Positions 42,712-52,925 of a DNA stretch of 64,000 nucleotides are shown in pieces. How positions within the stretch are numbered: position 1 is the stretch's first letter; every line of letters starts with the position of its first letter. Under the pieces are notes generated by a model. The model made no database searches and was not told the DNA's origin. It saw nothing but the letters and a program-made list of their open reading frames with translations. The stretch is taken from assembly GCF_900444945.1 (NCBI RefSeq), contig NZ_UFRM01000001.1:1126501-1190500 (forward strand), written 5' to 3'. Both the position numbers and the translations under genes were made by a program. This stretch comes from Actinobacillus lignieresii (GTDB taxonomy: Bacteria; Pseudomonadota; Gammaproteobacteria; Enterobacterales; Pasteurellaceae).

Positions 42712-44046
42712 ATGATAACTCCTTTACAAATTAGGGCTAAAATCATTGATTTCCTACAAGCTCAACACCTTAAAAAATCTGAAAATGATTACAAAAAACT
42801 AGAAAAGGCGACCGAACCGGAAGAGATTGCCAAAATAAAGGCTGAAATTAGCAAAAGCGAAGAAAAGTATCGGCTAGATGCTTGGCTTCATATCGCAGCA
42901 ACCGAAATGGCAAAGCAACTAAAATTTGGTACTCATATTGCTAAAGGAATCCACCCCGATGCTAAAGGCAATAACATAAACTTTCGGGCTAATTTGAATC
43001 TCCCTGCGACTTTAGTTGGTTCTCAATTGATCGATAAACTTGTTTTAGATGCTAACGGTAATGCTGCAGCACTCCCTCTCGCTGCATTTTTCGATATTAT
43101 GGTTGATGAAGTAAATAAACGGACTTTAAAAGACCTATTGCTAACAGATGAGCCTTGTTTGGACGGTTGTTTTAGTGATGATCATTCGCTTTCGGCACAA
43201 TATAAAATCGCTTTTCAAATGGCATTAAAAGGTAATTTAAACTCGCCGGAAACACATGAGCGAAATAAGCAAGTTTTATGGGTAAATAGTAGTTCGGCTA
43301 TTGAGGATAATCACTATACTTGCCTTATTCCGCTTTATCCATCTTCCTTCACTCACGCCATTTATAATAAGCTGAATCAAGCCCGTTTTTCTGAGGAAAA
43401 TAAACAAGCAAGGGAAAATCGTTATAAAAATAAAGCACAAAATCCCTATATATCTATTCCCCATTTAGCGGCCACAAAACTAGGTGGTACAAAGCCGCAG
43501 AACGTTAGTTTATTAACCAGCAAACAAGGTGGCAGAAACTATTTACTTCCCTCTCTTCCTCCCATTTTTACCAAAGGCGAACTTCGCTTAACCGGTACAC
43601 AAAATACGATTTTCAATGATCGCTTAACCTACGTCTGCCGTGCCGGATTATACCAACTATATCAAGCCGTTGAAGCCTCTAAAAATATTTATACTATTCG
43701 AGACTCACGTGCAGAAGCCATAAACTTAATTGTTCAAATAGTACTGCAACAAGCTTATAAGTTACAGAAACGTACTGCCGGTTGGAGCCGAGACTACCAA
43801 CTAGCTTGGTGCGAAAAATATTGGCTCGATCCTCAACGTGCTAAGCTGAATGGAGAAGAACAATTCCATTCGGCTTTAACTCAACAAGAGTGGATTTCTG
43901 AAGTAGAACAACGCTTTGCCGCTTGGCTCAATGCGTTGCTCAAAAAACGCTTTCCAAAATATCAGGACGATTTTACCGCTACGGAATATAACGAATGGCG
44001 TAAATATTTCCGAAAAAAATTACATCGACAATTACGCCATATATAA
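42712..44046 (+). CDS. csy1: Type I-F Cascade large subunit Csy1 (Cas8f)
   Basis: Csy1 forms the foot of the I-F surveillance complex with Csy2, holds the 5' handle of the crRNA and takes part in PAM recognition. The 444-residue product begins with a helical, Lys/Glu-rich N-terminus and contains the conserved middle HLAATKLGGTKPQNVSLL and the LPSLPP stretch that mark the Csy1 family. The C-terminus ends ...YFRKKLHRQLRHI, basic. It is the first gene of the csy1-csy2-csy3-csy4 series, 9 bases before csy2. Confidence 0.93.
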   Translation: MITPLQIRAKIIDFLQAQHLKKSENDYKKLEKATEPEEIAKIKAEISKSEEKYRLDAWLHIAATEMAKQLKFGTHIAKGIHPDAKGNNINFRANLNLPATLVGSQLIDKLVLDANGNAAALPLAAFFDIMVDEVNKRTLKDLLLTDEPCLDGCFSDDHSLSAQYKIAFQMALKGNLNSPETHERNKQVLWVNSSSAIEDNHYTCLIPLYPSSFTHAIYNKLNQARFSEENKQARENRYKNKAQNPYISIPHLAATKLGGTKPQNVSLLTSKQGGRNYLLPSLPPIFTKGELRLTGTQNTIFNDRLTYVCRAGLYQLYQAVEASKNIYTIRDSRAEAINLIVQIVLQQAYKLQKRTAGWSRDYQLAWCEKYWLDPQRAKLNGEEQFHSALTQQEWISEVEQRFAAWLNALLKKRFPKYQDDFTATEYNEWRKYFRKKLHRQLRHI

Positions 44047-44055
44047 GGAGGTGCT

Positions 44056-45015
44056 ATGAATTATCCAAACTTTTATCTGTTGTTTGATCATATTGAAATT
44101 CAAGCGGCAAACACGATTTCCAGCCCGATCACGTATGGTTTTCCTGCTCTCACCGGTTTTACCGGTACGATTCATGCACTTAGCCGTAAACTGTTTTCCC
44201 AACAAGTGGAATTAGGCGGCGTGATGATTGCTTGTCATGATTATCAAATATTAGGTTATAAAAATAGTGATTTCTCAGATTTAACCTTTAATCAAACACG
44301 TAACCCTCTCAAAAAAAATGGCGATTCGCCTTCCATTATCGAGGAAGGAAAAATTCGCTTGGATATTTCATTAGTCGTTGAAATGGAAGTTAAAGATCCG
44401 GAGCTTTACTATGCATTAAATAGTCAGGACTCGGAACAAAAAACACAATTTCTTGAACATTGCAAAAAATTGCTTATGCAACAACGAATTGCCGGTGGTA
44501 GTGTTTTTCAAATTGAGAATGTTGAGCTGTTTAATTTAAGTGATACTAAGGAAATAAAACTTGCTCTTATGCCAGCTTTCGTTCTCATGGATGCAAAGCA
44601 AACCTTAGCGGATATTACTCAGTCATTACAAAACGGAATCTCAAATAATGAAATAACGATCTGTCCTGCTACTCTGAATGCGAATGCACTGGATGCGTTA
44701 CTTGAGGTAGCGACATTACATCATATCCCATTATCCGAGAATGCCACTTCTCAAGAATGGGAAACCTTTAATGTCAATCAAGGAAAGGGATGGCTAGTAC
44801 CGATTCCTGTCGGTTACCAAGCGATTTCACCGCTATTTACTGCCGGTGAAATGCAAAATTGCCGTACGACTGAATACCCGAGCCAATATGTTGAAACGGT
44901 TTACAGCTTAGGAAAATGGGTTTTCCCTTTTAGTTTACCCGATGATTTATCGCAATGTTTTTGGCACTACAACACCCCGCAAGATAATCTCTATTTAATT
45001 ACCCAAGGAGCATAA
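44056..45015 (+). CDS. csy2: Type I-F Cascade subunit Csy2 (Cas5f)
   Basis: Pairs with Csy1 at the crRNA 5' handle. The 319-residue product has the RAMP-type start (NFYLLFDHIEIQAANTISSPITYGFPALTGF in part: DHIEIQAANT, YGFPALTGF) typical of Csy2, and the later segment GWLVPIPVGYQAISPL. A perfect AAGGAGG ribosome site precedes the start. It overlaps nothing and is followed by csy3 one base after the stop. Confidence 0.93.
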   Translation: MNYPNFYLLFDHIEIQAANTISSPITYGFPALTGFTGTIHALSRKLFSQQVELGGVMIACHDYQILGYKNSDFSDLTFNQTRNPLKKNGDSPSIIEEGKIRLDISLVVEMEVKDPELYYALNSQDSEQKTQFLEHCKKLLMQQRIAGGSVFQIENVELFNLSDTKEIKLALMPAFVLMDAKQTLADITQSLQNGISNNEITICPATLNANALDALLEVATLHHIPLSENATSQEWETFNVNQGKGWLVPIPVGYQAISPLFTAGEMQNCRTTEYPSQYVETVYSLGKWVFPFSLPDDLSQCFWHYNTPQDNLYLITQGA

Positions 45016-45016
45016 T

Positions 45017-46012
45017 ATGACAAAATTAACTACTGCATCAGTTCTAGCCTTTGAGCGTAAACTTGATATTTCCGATGCCACTTTTACCCAGAAAAATAGC
45101 ATGAGTGACGCACCTGAAATTGCGGTTACGATTCGAGAAAAATCGGTAAGAGGGACTATTTCAAATCGCTTAAAAAATGCGTTAGCCAATGATCCTGCCA
45201 AATTAGATGCGGAGATTGAAAAAGCCAATTTACAGTGCGTCGATGTCGCAACATTAAATGACGACTACGATACTTTAGTCGCAAGATTTACCTGTAAAGT
45301 TTTACCTTTTGAAGGAAAGCCTAATGTTTGTAATGATCCTGAATATCAAGCAAAACTCCTATCGACCATTCAAAATTACTTAACCGCTCACGGTATGTCG
45401 GAATTAGCCAAAAGATATGCGACTAATTTAGCAAATGCTCGTTGGTTATGGCGTAATCGTATCAGTGCAGAAACTATCCAAGTCAGTATAAAGGTCGCGG
45501 ATGATGTGATTGTTTTCGAAAATGCCAAACAACTGCCGCTTAACAGTTTTGAACAAGCGGATGAAAAACTTCAAAAAATTGCAAGTTATATTGAAAAAGG
45601 TTTGAAAGGTGAAGAATTCATCATTTTGGAAGTTGAAGCACAAGCTAAAATGGGGCGTGGTCAGGAAGTATATCCATCGCAAGAATTGGTGTTAGATACC
45701 GGTACTCGCAAAAGTAAAATTTTGTATGAAATCAATAACAAAGCCGGAATGCATTCACAAAAAATCGGCAATGCGATTCGTACCATTGACACTTGGTATG
45801 CAGAAAATGCCCCTTTCCCTATTGCAGCCGAACCTTATGGCGCAGTCACTAATCTTGGTACGGCGTTCCGCCAGCCAAAAGAAAAAATCGATTTCTATAC
45901 ACTATTCGATAACTGGGTATTAAAGGACGTAGCACCGGAACTTGAACAACAGCACTACGTTATTAGCGTATTAATTCGAGGCGGCGTATTTGGCGCAAGC
46001 GGTAAGGAATAA
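45017..46012 (+). CDS. csy3: Type I-F Cascade backbone Csy3 (Cas7f)
   Basis: Six copies of Csy3 form the helical backbone that holds the crRNA spacer. The 331-residue protein shows the family pattern: LAFERKLDISDATF at the N-terminus, the NARWLWRNRISAETIQV block, and the C-terminal HYVISVLIRGGVFGASGKE. It uses an AAGGAG ribosome site and lies one base after csy2 and two bases before csy4. Confidence 0.95.
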   Translation: MTKLTTASVLAFERKLDISDATFTQKNSMSDAPEIAVTIREKSVRGTISNRLKNALANDPAKLDAEIEKANLQCVDVATLNDDYDTLVARFTCKVLPFEGKPNVCNDPEYQAKLLSTIQNYLTAHGMSELAKRYATNLANARWLWRNRISAETIQVSIKVADDVIVFENAKQLPLNSFEQADEKLQKIASYIEKGLKGEEFIILEVEAQAKMGRGQEVYPSQELVLDTGTRKSKILYEINNKAGMHSQKIGNAIRTIDTWYAENAPFPIAAEPYGAVTNLGTAFRQPKEKIDFYTLFDNWVLKDVAPELEQQHYVISVLIRGGVFGASGKE

Positions 46013-46014
46013 AT

Positions 46015-46584
46015 ATGAGTGAATTAACACATTACATTGAGCTAAAAGCAATTCCCCAAGTAGATATACTTCAAACGGATGTAATTGCACATGGCTTGCA
46101 AATTTTGCATAAATTTCTACCGCTTTATCAAGGCGAAATCGGGTTAAGCTTTCCCGCTTACGGCTTAGGACGAACTCTTGGTGGAATCATTCGAGTTTTC
46201 GGAAATGAACAACATTGTACCCAAATAAAAACACAATTAATCGGAGAAGGTTTACAAGACTATGTGCTTATTACATCGGTAACACCTGTACCGGAAGAAA
46301 TAGTCGAATACCACCGTTACCAAAGGGTACATAGAAAAGGTCAAAGTGCTATTCGCCGTACCGAGCAATTTTTAGTTCAACAAGGAAAATGGACTGAAGA
46401 AATTCGCCAAGAGATGTTAATACATCAGCAGAATCAAAAAGTATTTCCGCACGTAAAACTCAAGAGCGGTAGCACTAAACAACATTTTGTATTAGCGATA
46501 CGACAGCTTCGTTTAGCAGAACCCTCTTTCGGCTTATTTAACACGTATGGATTAAGCAAAATAGCAACCGTCCCACATTTCTAA
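46015..46584 (+). CDS. csy4: CRISPR repeat endoribonuclease Csy4 (Cas6f)
   Basis: Cuts pre-crRNA on the 3' side of each repeat hairpin and stays bound to it. The 189-residue protein aligns with the Pseudomonas enzyme: the general base His is H32 (LHKF), the serine is S151 in KSGSTKQHF, the aromatic F158 and Y180 (NTYGLSK) are kept, and an Arg-rich helix lies at about residues 101-116 (RYQRVHRKGQSAIRR). It is the last csy gene; the array starts 142 bases after its stop, which is unusual because cas1 then follows the array. Confidence 0.95.
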   Translation: MSELTHYIELKAIPQVDILQTDVIAHGLQILHKFLPLYQGEIGLSFPAYGLGRTLGGIIRVFGNEQHCTQIKTQLIGEGLQDYVLITSVTPVPEEIVEYHRYQRVHRKGQSAIRRTEQFLVQQGKWTEEIRQEMLIHQQNQKVFPHVKLKSGSTKQHFVLAIRQLRLAEPSFGLFNTYGLSKIATVPHF

Positions 46585-46726
46585 CCTATATTTATAACCC
46601 TTTTTTCCAGAGAATTTATTTTTCCTTTAGAAACAAAGGGTTATAAAAACCTTTCAAAAAAGGGATTTTTTGATTAAAAGCTCTTTAACAACTTGGTATA
46701 TCTAACATTCTAAAGTAAAATAACGA
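46585..46726 (+). promoter_or_regulatory. CRISPR leader with 13-bp inverted repeat
   Basis: AT-rich stretch between csy4 and the first repeat, the expected leader position. TTTATAACCCTTT (46591-46603) and AAAGGGTTATAAA (46635-46647) are perfect inverted copies 31 bases apart. It is not followed by a long T run, so it looks more like a binding site or weak terminator than a strong one. Confidence 0.6.
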
Positions 46727-47595
46727 CTTCACTGCCGTATAGGCAGCTTAGAAAAAAATGAGTGACATAGTTAATCATTTACTTGACTTCACTGCCGTAT
46801 AGGCAGCTTAGAAATGATAAGGTTCTTGAATAAATCCTGATTCTTGCTTCACTGCCGTATAGGCAGCTTAGAAAATCCGTCATTAAGCCGAAAACGCCAA
46901 ATTAAGCTTCACTGCCGTATAGGCAGCTTAGAAAATTTTTTCTTCCCTTTCAGCGCACCACGATAGCTTCACTGCCGTATAGGCAGCTTAGAAAATAGTT
47001 CAGTCCTTTCTTATGTGATGAAAAATCTTCACTGCCGTATAGGCAGCTTAGAAAATTCGAGCATCCGCAATATTGCGTTGTTTATTCTTCACTGCCGTAT
47101 AGGCAGCTTAGAAATAGAACCCGAAGCTCGTAGTCGCTATGAAATCCTTCTCTGCCGTATAGGCAGCTTAGAAAATGCAAGCGGTCATTTTTTGATAGCA
47201 GATTGCCTTCACTGCCGTATAGGCAGCTTAGAAAAGTTTTTGAGTTGTCTACGCAACTTAAAAGGACTTCACTGCCGTATAGGCAGCTTAGAAATGATGA
47301 AATCATTAACAGCCCGATTGCCCGTGCTTCACTGCCGTATAGGCAGCTTAGAAAGCAACGTCCTTGCCGCAGACAACATCAATATTCTTCACTGCCGTAT
47401 AGGCAGCTTAGAAAGTATATATGGCAAACCAAGGCTTTATAACTTACTTCACTGCCGTATAGGCAGCTTAGAAAAACAATTCGCACAATGCCATCTTCGA
47501 TAGAATCTTCACTGCCCGTATAGGCAGCTTAGAAAGCCGGAACCTAAAAGAATTGATAAAGACACACCTTCACTGCCGTATAGGCAGCCACAAAT
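46727..47595 (+). CRISPR. Type I-F CRISPR array, 15 repeats and 14 spacers
   Basis: Repeats of 28 bases start at 46727 and recur every 60 bases. Each begins CTTCACTGCCG and ends GCAGCTTAGAAA, with the Csy4 hairpin CTGCC-GTATA-GGCAG in the middle; the type I-F consensus usually starts with G instead of C. All 14 spacers are 32 bases. Repeat 8 (47147) has TCTGCC for ACTGCC. Repeat 14 (47507-47535) has one extra C in the hairpin, giving 29 bases. The last repeat (47568-47595) is degenerate at its 3' end (GCAGCCACAAA), which fixes the leader at the left. The + strand is the sense strand. Spacer 8 (47175-47206) contains CAAGCGGTC, the uptake-signal core. Confidence 0.98.
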
Positions 47596-47631
47596 CAACA
47601 GTATTCCATAAATAACATCGGAGAAAATAAT

Positions 47632-48588
47632 ATGAAAAAAACACCTTATATTCCGTCTTCGGATTTAAAGACGATTTTACATTCTAAGCGGGCGAATATT
47701 TATTACTTAGAACACTGCCGAATATTATTAAACGGCGGGCGTGTAGAATATGTTACTGATAAAGGCAATGAATCTCTCTATTGGAATATTCCTATTGCCA
47801 ATACTATCTGTTTACTATTGGGAAGTGGTACTTCAATAACTCAAGCGGCGATGCGAAAACTGTCAAAAGCAGGGGTTATGGTTGGTTTCTGTAGCGGAGG
47901 CGGTACGCCGCTATTTAATGGGACGGAAGCAGAGATCGGTTGTGATTTTTTTAGTCCTCAAAGTGAATATCGTCCGGTCGAATATCTACAACAATGGTGT
48001 CGATTTTGGTTTGATGATAACAAGCGGTTAAATTCGGCAAAAACTTTACAATTGGCACGGTTACAATTACTGCTTCGAACTTGGAATAAGTTTGATTGGG
48101 AATATGATCAGGATAAATTAACGGCATTAGTACAACATTATCAGGAAGAATTTACTAATGTGAAAGACAGTCAATCTTTATTAGCTGCAGAAGGTCGTTT
48201 AACCGCGAAACTATACGCTTTAGCCAACCAAGCAACGCTTAACGACGAAAGTTTTAAAAGAGAAAGCGGTAAAGAAAGCGCAAATCAATTTTTGGATCAC
48301 GGTAATTATTTAGCCTATGGTTTAGGTGCAACGGCTTGTTGGGTGCTTGGTTTACCGCATGGCTTGGCGATATTACATGGGAAAACACGTCGTGGCGGTT
48401 TGGTATTTGATGCGGCAGATATTATTAAAGATGCTATTATTCTGCCGCAAGCATTTATTTCCGCTCAAAATGGCGATAATGAGAAACAATTCCGCCAAGC
48501 TTGTATTAATAATCTTATTCGCTTTGAAGCGCTGGATATTATCATCAATACGCTTAAACAACTTGCTTCTGAAGGTGCCAATATATGA
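47632..48588 (+). CDS. cas1: CRISPR integrase Cas1 (type I-F)
   Basis: Integrase that inserts new spacers together with Cas2-3. The 318-residue product has the I-F Cas1 pattern LLGSGTSITQAAMRKLSKAGV in part (GSGTSITQAA), and metal residues E187 (LAAEGRL), H249 (LHGKTRRGG) and D260 or D263 (VFDAADII). It starts 36 bases after the last repeat with a GGAGAA ribosome site. Its stop overlaps the cas2-3 start (ATGA). Most I-F loci have cas1 upstream of csy1; here it lies beyond the array. Confidence 0.94.
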   Translation: MKKTPYIPSSDLKTILHSKRANIYYLEHCRILLNGGRVEYVTDKGNESLYWNIPIANTICLLLGSGTSITQAAMRKLSKAGVMVGFCSGGGTPLFNGTEAEIGCDFFSPQSEYRPVEYLQQWCRFWFDDNKRLNSAKTLQLARLQLLLRTWNKFDWEYDQDKLTALVQHYQEEFTNVKDSQSLLAAEGRLTAKLYALANQATLNDESFKRESGKESANQFLDHGNYLAYGLGATACWVLGLPHGLAILHGKTRRGGLVFDAADIIKDAIILPQAFISAQNGDNEKQFRQACINNLIRFEALDIIINTLKQLASEGANI

Positions 48589-51500
48589 ATATCTTATTGA
48601 TTAGCCAATGCAATAAAAATGCCCTGACCGAAACCAGACGTATATTGGATCAATTTGCCGAACGCTGCGGTGACCGCTGCTGGCAAACCGCCATTACCCA
48701 AGCCGGACTAGAAACACTACACAATATGTTACGTCAAACGGCACGTAAAAATACGGCGGTTGCTTGTTATTGGACACATGGTAAAAATTTAACCGAATTG
48801 CTTTGGATTGTTGGAGATAAAAGTCAATTTAACGCCGAAGGTCGTGTACCGACTAATCGTACTCAACGTAATATTTTACGTGCCGATGATGAAAACGGTT
48901 GGCTAAGCGCATATTCCATTCAAATTTTAACCGCTATTGCGGCATTGCTACATGATATCGGTAAAGCGAATATCGCATTTCAGCAAAAACTAAAACCTAA
49001 AGCGAAATTTTTTCCTGATTGTTATCGACATGAGTGGATTTCCGCTCGTTTGTTTGAAGCCATGATTGTCGGCTGCGATACGGATGAACAATGGCTCGCT
49101 CGTTTAGCGAATTGGCAAAATTACATTGAAGAGAATCCGGATTGGCTACCGAATCTAACCCTAATTGCAGATAAAAGCGATTATCCGCATAATTTTTCTC
49201 ATTTTCCACCGATTGCTAAAGTGGTACTGTGGCTCATTCTTTCACATCACAAATTACCTTTTACCCAAAAAACGCTCGATTGTCATAGTGATCAAGAACG
49301 TATTTTAAGTGAACATTTTATGCTCAAAACAGCTGTAGAACCATTCTATCGCTTTTTAGCACCGGTAGAACATTGGGTAATAAATCAAAGTGAGCATCCT
49401 CAACCGGAAAATTTCTGGCAATTCAAAACATTAGTGATGGAAAGCAAAACTTGGCAAAAAACCATGCAACGTTGGGCAAACAAAGCCTTAAACTATGCTC
49501 CTTTACGCGAATTATCTCAATTAAATAAAACGATAAATGATCCGTTCTTACTGATCTTGTCACGTTTGTGTTTGACGTGTCGGCGATCATAATTATTCTT
49601 CTGCCTCTGCGGATCGCCGATTGGGAGATCTCAATTTCTTCGAAAAATTAATTGCGAATACGGATAAAAAAACCAAACAGCCAAAACAAGCACTGGATGA
49701 ACATTTGCTTGGTGTTTGTAAAACAAGTGCAAAATTTGCCCGCTTGCTTCCTAAACTTGCAAAAGAACTACCGCATATTCAACAACATCGCCCTTTTACT
49801 AAACGTACCAATCTCGATCGCTTTAAATGGCAAAATCGCGCTTTTGAGTTAGCACGAAGTTTACAATCGGAAAGTGAGCAAGCCGGTTTCTTTGGGGTAA
49901 ATATGGCGAGTACCGGATGTGGAAAAACACTTGCTAATGCCAAAATCATGTACGGCTTGAGCAATCAGGACGGCGCACGCTTTACTATCGCACTTGGTTT
50001 ACGCGTACTGACGCTACAAACAGGTTTAGCACTTCGTCAAAAACTTATGCTTTCATCAGAACAACTTGCGGTTTTAGTCGGCGGTTCGGCAACTAAGCAA
50101 TTATTTGAGTTACAAAATGAATCAGTACAAAGTGGTAGTGAAAGCGTTCAAGAATGGTTCGAAGGTAATGAAGTTTATGGGATGAATTTCCTTGAAAGCG
50201 GAATAGCGGACGAAGAATTTGGCACCCTATTAGCAGATAATAAAGCGAAAAAATTACTCTATGCGCCTATCGTAAGTTGTACGTTAGACCATATGATTCA
50301 AGCAACGGAAACAATCCGTGGCGGTAAGCATATTGTGCCGCTGCTACGTTTATTGACATCTGATCTGGTATTAGACGAGCCAGATGATTTTAGCCAAAGC
50401 GATCTGCCGGCATTGAGCCGTTTAGTTCATTTGGCGGGAATGTTCGGTAGTAAAGTATTACTCTCCTCGGCAACGCTCACACCGGATCTGATCAGCGGTT
50501 TATTTAATGCTTATCAAGCGGGACGTAAGATTTATAATCGTCATCAAGGTATCAACCCTGAATTACCGATTTGTTGCGCTTGGATTGATGAATATAAACA
50601 GCAGCAACAAAAATGCACCGCAGTAAAAGAGTTTGAACGGTACCATGCTCAATTTACGGCATCTCGTGCTGAAAAGTTAATGCAATCACCTATTCGACAT
50701 AAAGCGGAAATTATCCAGTTACCGCCCTTTAGCGCCGTAGAAAATCAAGACATTAACTATACGATGCTTGCCGATTCTTTAATTAAACAAGCCATTATCT
50801 TACATCAGAAATATGCGCAGCAAGATCCTATCTCTAAAAAATATGTCAGTGTGGGGTTAATCCGTTTTGCAAATATCAAACCAATGATTCCGCTCGTTGA
50901 AACTCTATTTAAAACGCCTTTAAATACCCAATTTAGCGACTATAAAATTCATTTATGCTGTTACCATTCTCGCCAGTTATTGCTATTACGCTCCAAACTT
51001 GAAGAAAAACTCGATAGGATATTAAATCGTCATGAGCCTGAGGCGCTATTCTCCCAGCCGGAAATAATGAGCGCACTCACACAAGACAAAGCCGTTCATC
51101 ATATTTTTATTGTGTTGGGCAGTCCGGTGACCGAAGTCGGGCGAGATCACGATTATGATTGGGCGATTGTTGATCCGTCTTCAATGCGTTCGATTATTCA
51201 GCTAGCTGGACGTGTATGGCGCCATCGTCCTGAAAAAATTGCCACACAGGCAAATATTTTATTGCTACCGACAAACTGGCGTGGTTTACAAACAAAAAAT
51301 AACGGCTCGGAACCGATATTCTGCCGCCCGGGTTTTGAAGATCAATCCAATAAATTAACGAGTCATAAAACGGTAGATTTAATCAAGCAAGAACATTTAG
51401 CAAGTATCACCGCAATACCTCGTATTATCAAACCGTTAGTGATACAAGCTGAAACTAATTTAGCGGACTTAGAACATAAAGTGATTGGAGATTTATTAAA

Positions 51501-51933
51501 TAACAAAGGTATTAATCGGGTAAACGCTTACTGGCAAGACAATTTAACGAATAGATTAAATGCCAACTTGCCATTGATTACCCCTTTTAGAAAAAATGAA
51601 AGGAAATGGCAAACAGAGGTAGTATGTTTACCTAGCGAAGAAAGCCACTGGGAATTTATGTTTAAATCCAGCGAGAAGGCGTGGGAAGACCCATATTTTG
51701 AAAATGATTATTTAGCGGAGATAAGCTATCAAAAACTGAATTGTGAATCGCCTTGGATTACACCGTGGCTTACCACACCTTTAAACCAAGCGCTTTCCGA
51801 GCTATGCGAACAACTTGATGAAGCGGATCAAACTCAAGCGGCGCTACGTTTTGCAACCGTTTCTTTGCAACATTACGGTAAAACATTACCTATTTGGAAG
51901 TTTAATGAAACATTGGGTTTTTGGCAGCCATAA
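48585..51933 (+). pseudogene. cas3: Cas2-3 fusion nuclease-helicase (type I-F), frameshifted
   Basis: Cas2-3 joins a Cas2 domain (integration with Cas1) to the Cas3 nuclease-helicase that shreds targets. The first frame (48585-49592, 335 residues) holds Cas2 (residues 1-90) and the HD domain starting at LLHDIGKAN (H123, D124). It ends early at ...CRRS. The next frame begins near 49582 with GDHNYSSASADRRLGDL, the last HD motif, and runs to 51933 with Walker A STGCGKT, the DEPDDF box and later helicase motifs. The span of 3,349 bases is one over a multiple of three, so one extra base near 49575-49581 explains it. No slippery run is present there. An error in the sequence is possible. Confidence 0.9.
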
Positions 51934-52023
51934 CAAGCGGTCATTTTTTATGAATTTTTTACATATCTTATCAATGAAAAAAAGGATAGAATTCAATAAT
52001 TCTTATTTTGAGAGTAGAAAAAG

Positions 52024-52911
52024 ATGAAACCTGAAGAACGATTTTTTGAATGTATTGCGATTGTCGGTAAGCCTCGGCATGAGATTGCGTTGGAAACACA
52101 TTTAGCGGTTTATAATTGGTTAAAAGACCGCCATTATCGTGTGTTAGTCGAAAAAAGTATCGCACAGCAATTAAATCTGCCCGAAGCAAGAAGCCTAGAG
52201 GAAATCGGACAACAAGCGAATTTGGTTATTGTGATCGGCGGGGACGGTAATATGTTAGGTATGGCGCGCCGTTTAGCCGAATATCAAGTGCCGCTTATCG
52301 GTATTAATCGTGGTAACCTAGGCTTTTTAACCGATATTGCGCCGCATTCTACTTTCGAACAATTGCACAATTGTATCGAGCGAGGCGAATTTGTGATTGA
52401 AGAACGTTTTTTACTTGAAGCACGTATTGAGCGTAACGGTAAAATTATTGCAACCAATAATGCGTTAAACGAAGTGGTGATTCATCCGACTCAAGTGGCT
52501 CGTATTATTGAATTCGAGGTTTATATCGACGGTAAATTCGCATTTTCCCAGCGTTCTGACGGTTTAATAATCAGCACGCCGACCGGCTCTACCGCTTATT
52601 CGCTTTCTGCCGGCGGTCCGATTTTAACCCCAAATATGAATGCAATTGCGCTTGTGCCGATGCATCCGCATACGCTTTCATCTCGCCCTTTGGTTATTGA
52701 CGGCGACAGCCAGATTTCTTTGCGTTTCGCACAATATAATCAGCCGAGCTTGGAAGTGAGCTGCGACGGTCAATACGATTTACCCTTTACACCGGAAGAC
52801 CGCATTATTGTAGAGAAAAGCCCGAATAAATTACGTCTTCTGCATTTAAAAGATTATAACTATTTTACCGTGCTGGGTTCTAAACTCGGTTGGTCAAGTA
52901 AATTATTTTAA
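52024..52911 (+). CDS. nadK: NAD kinase
   Basis: Phosphorylates NAD to NADP. The 295-residue protein carries the catalytic GGDG motif at residues 72-75 ([10 protein letters not shown]), then [11 protein letters not shown], and the second substrate-binding segment [17 protein letters not shown]. It starts 90 bases after the cas2-3 stop, with an AAAAAG site ahead of the ATG; one full uptake signal (51933-51942) lies in the gap. Its function has no link to the CRISPR system. A terminator follows. Confidence 0.96.
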   Translation: MKPEERFFECIAIVGKPRHEIALETHLAVYNWLKDRHYRVLVEKSIAQQLNLPEARSLEEIGQQANLVIVIGGDGNMLGMARRLAEYQVPLIGINRGNLGFLTDIAPHSTFEQLHNCIERGEFVIEERFLLEARIERNGKIIATNNALNEVVIHPTQVARIIEFEVYIDGKFAFSQRSDGLIISTPTGSTAYSLSAGGPILTPNMNAIALVPMHPHTLSSRPLVIDGDSQISLRFAQYNQPSLEVSCDGQYDLPFTPEDRIIVEKSPNKLRLLHLKDYNYFTVLGSKLGWSSKLF

Positions 52912-52925
52912 GTTCTTTTCGCTTA

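Noticed and set aside
47015..47503. An open reading frame of 162 codons across the CRISPR array, with repeated HCRIGSLE
   Set aside because: Repeat plus spacer is 60 bases, a multiple of three, so the repeat keeps one frame open by chance. The repeated peptide is the translated repeat, not a protein.
49572..49582. Programmed frameshifting in cas2-3
   Set aside because: No slippery heptamer or homopolymer run is present at the junction, so a mutation or a sequence error is more likely.
49621..51933. A separate helicase-only gene starting at TTG 49621
   Set aside because: The sequence just upstream in the same frame (GDHNYSSASADRR) is conserved Cas3 sequence without a start codon, so this is the second half of a broken gene.
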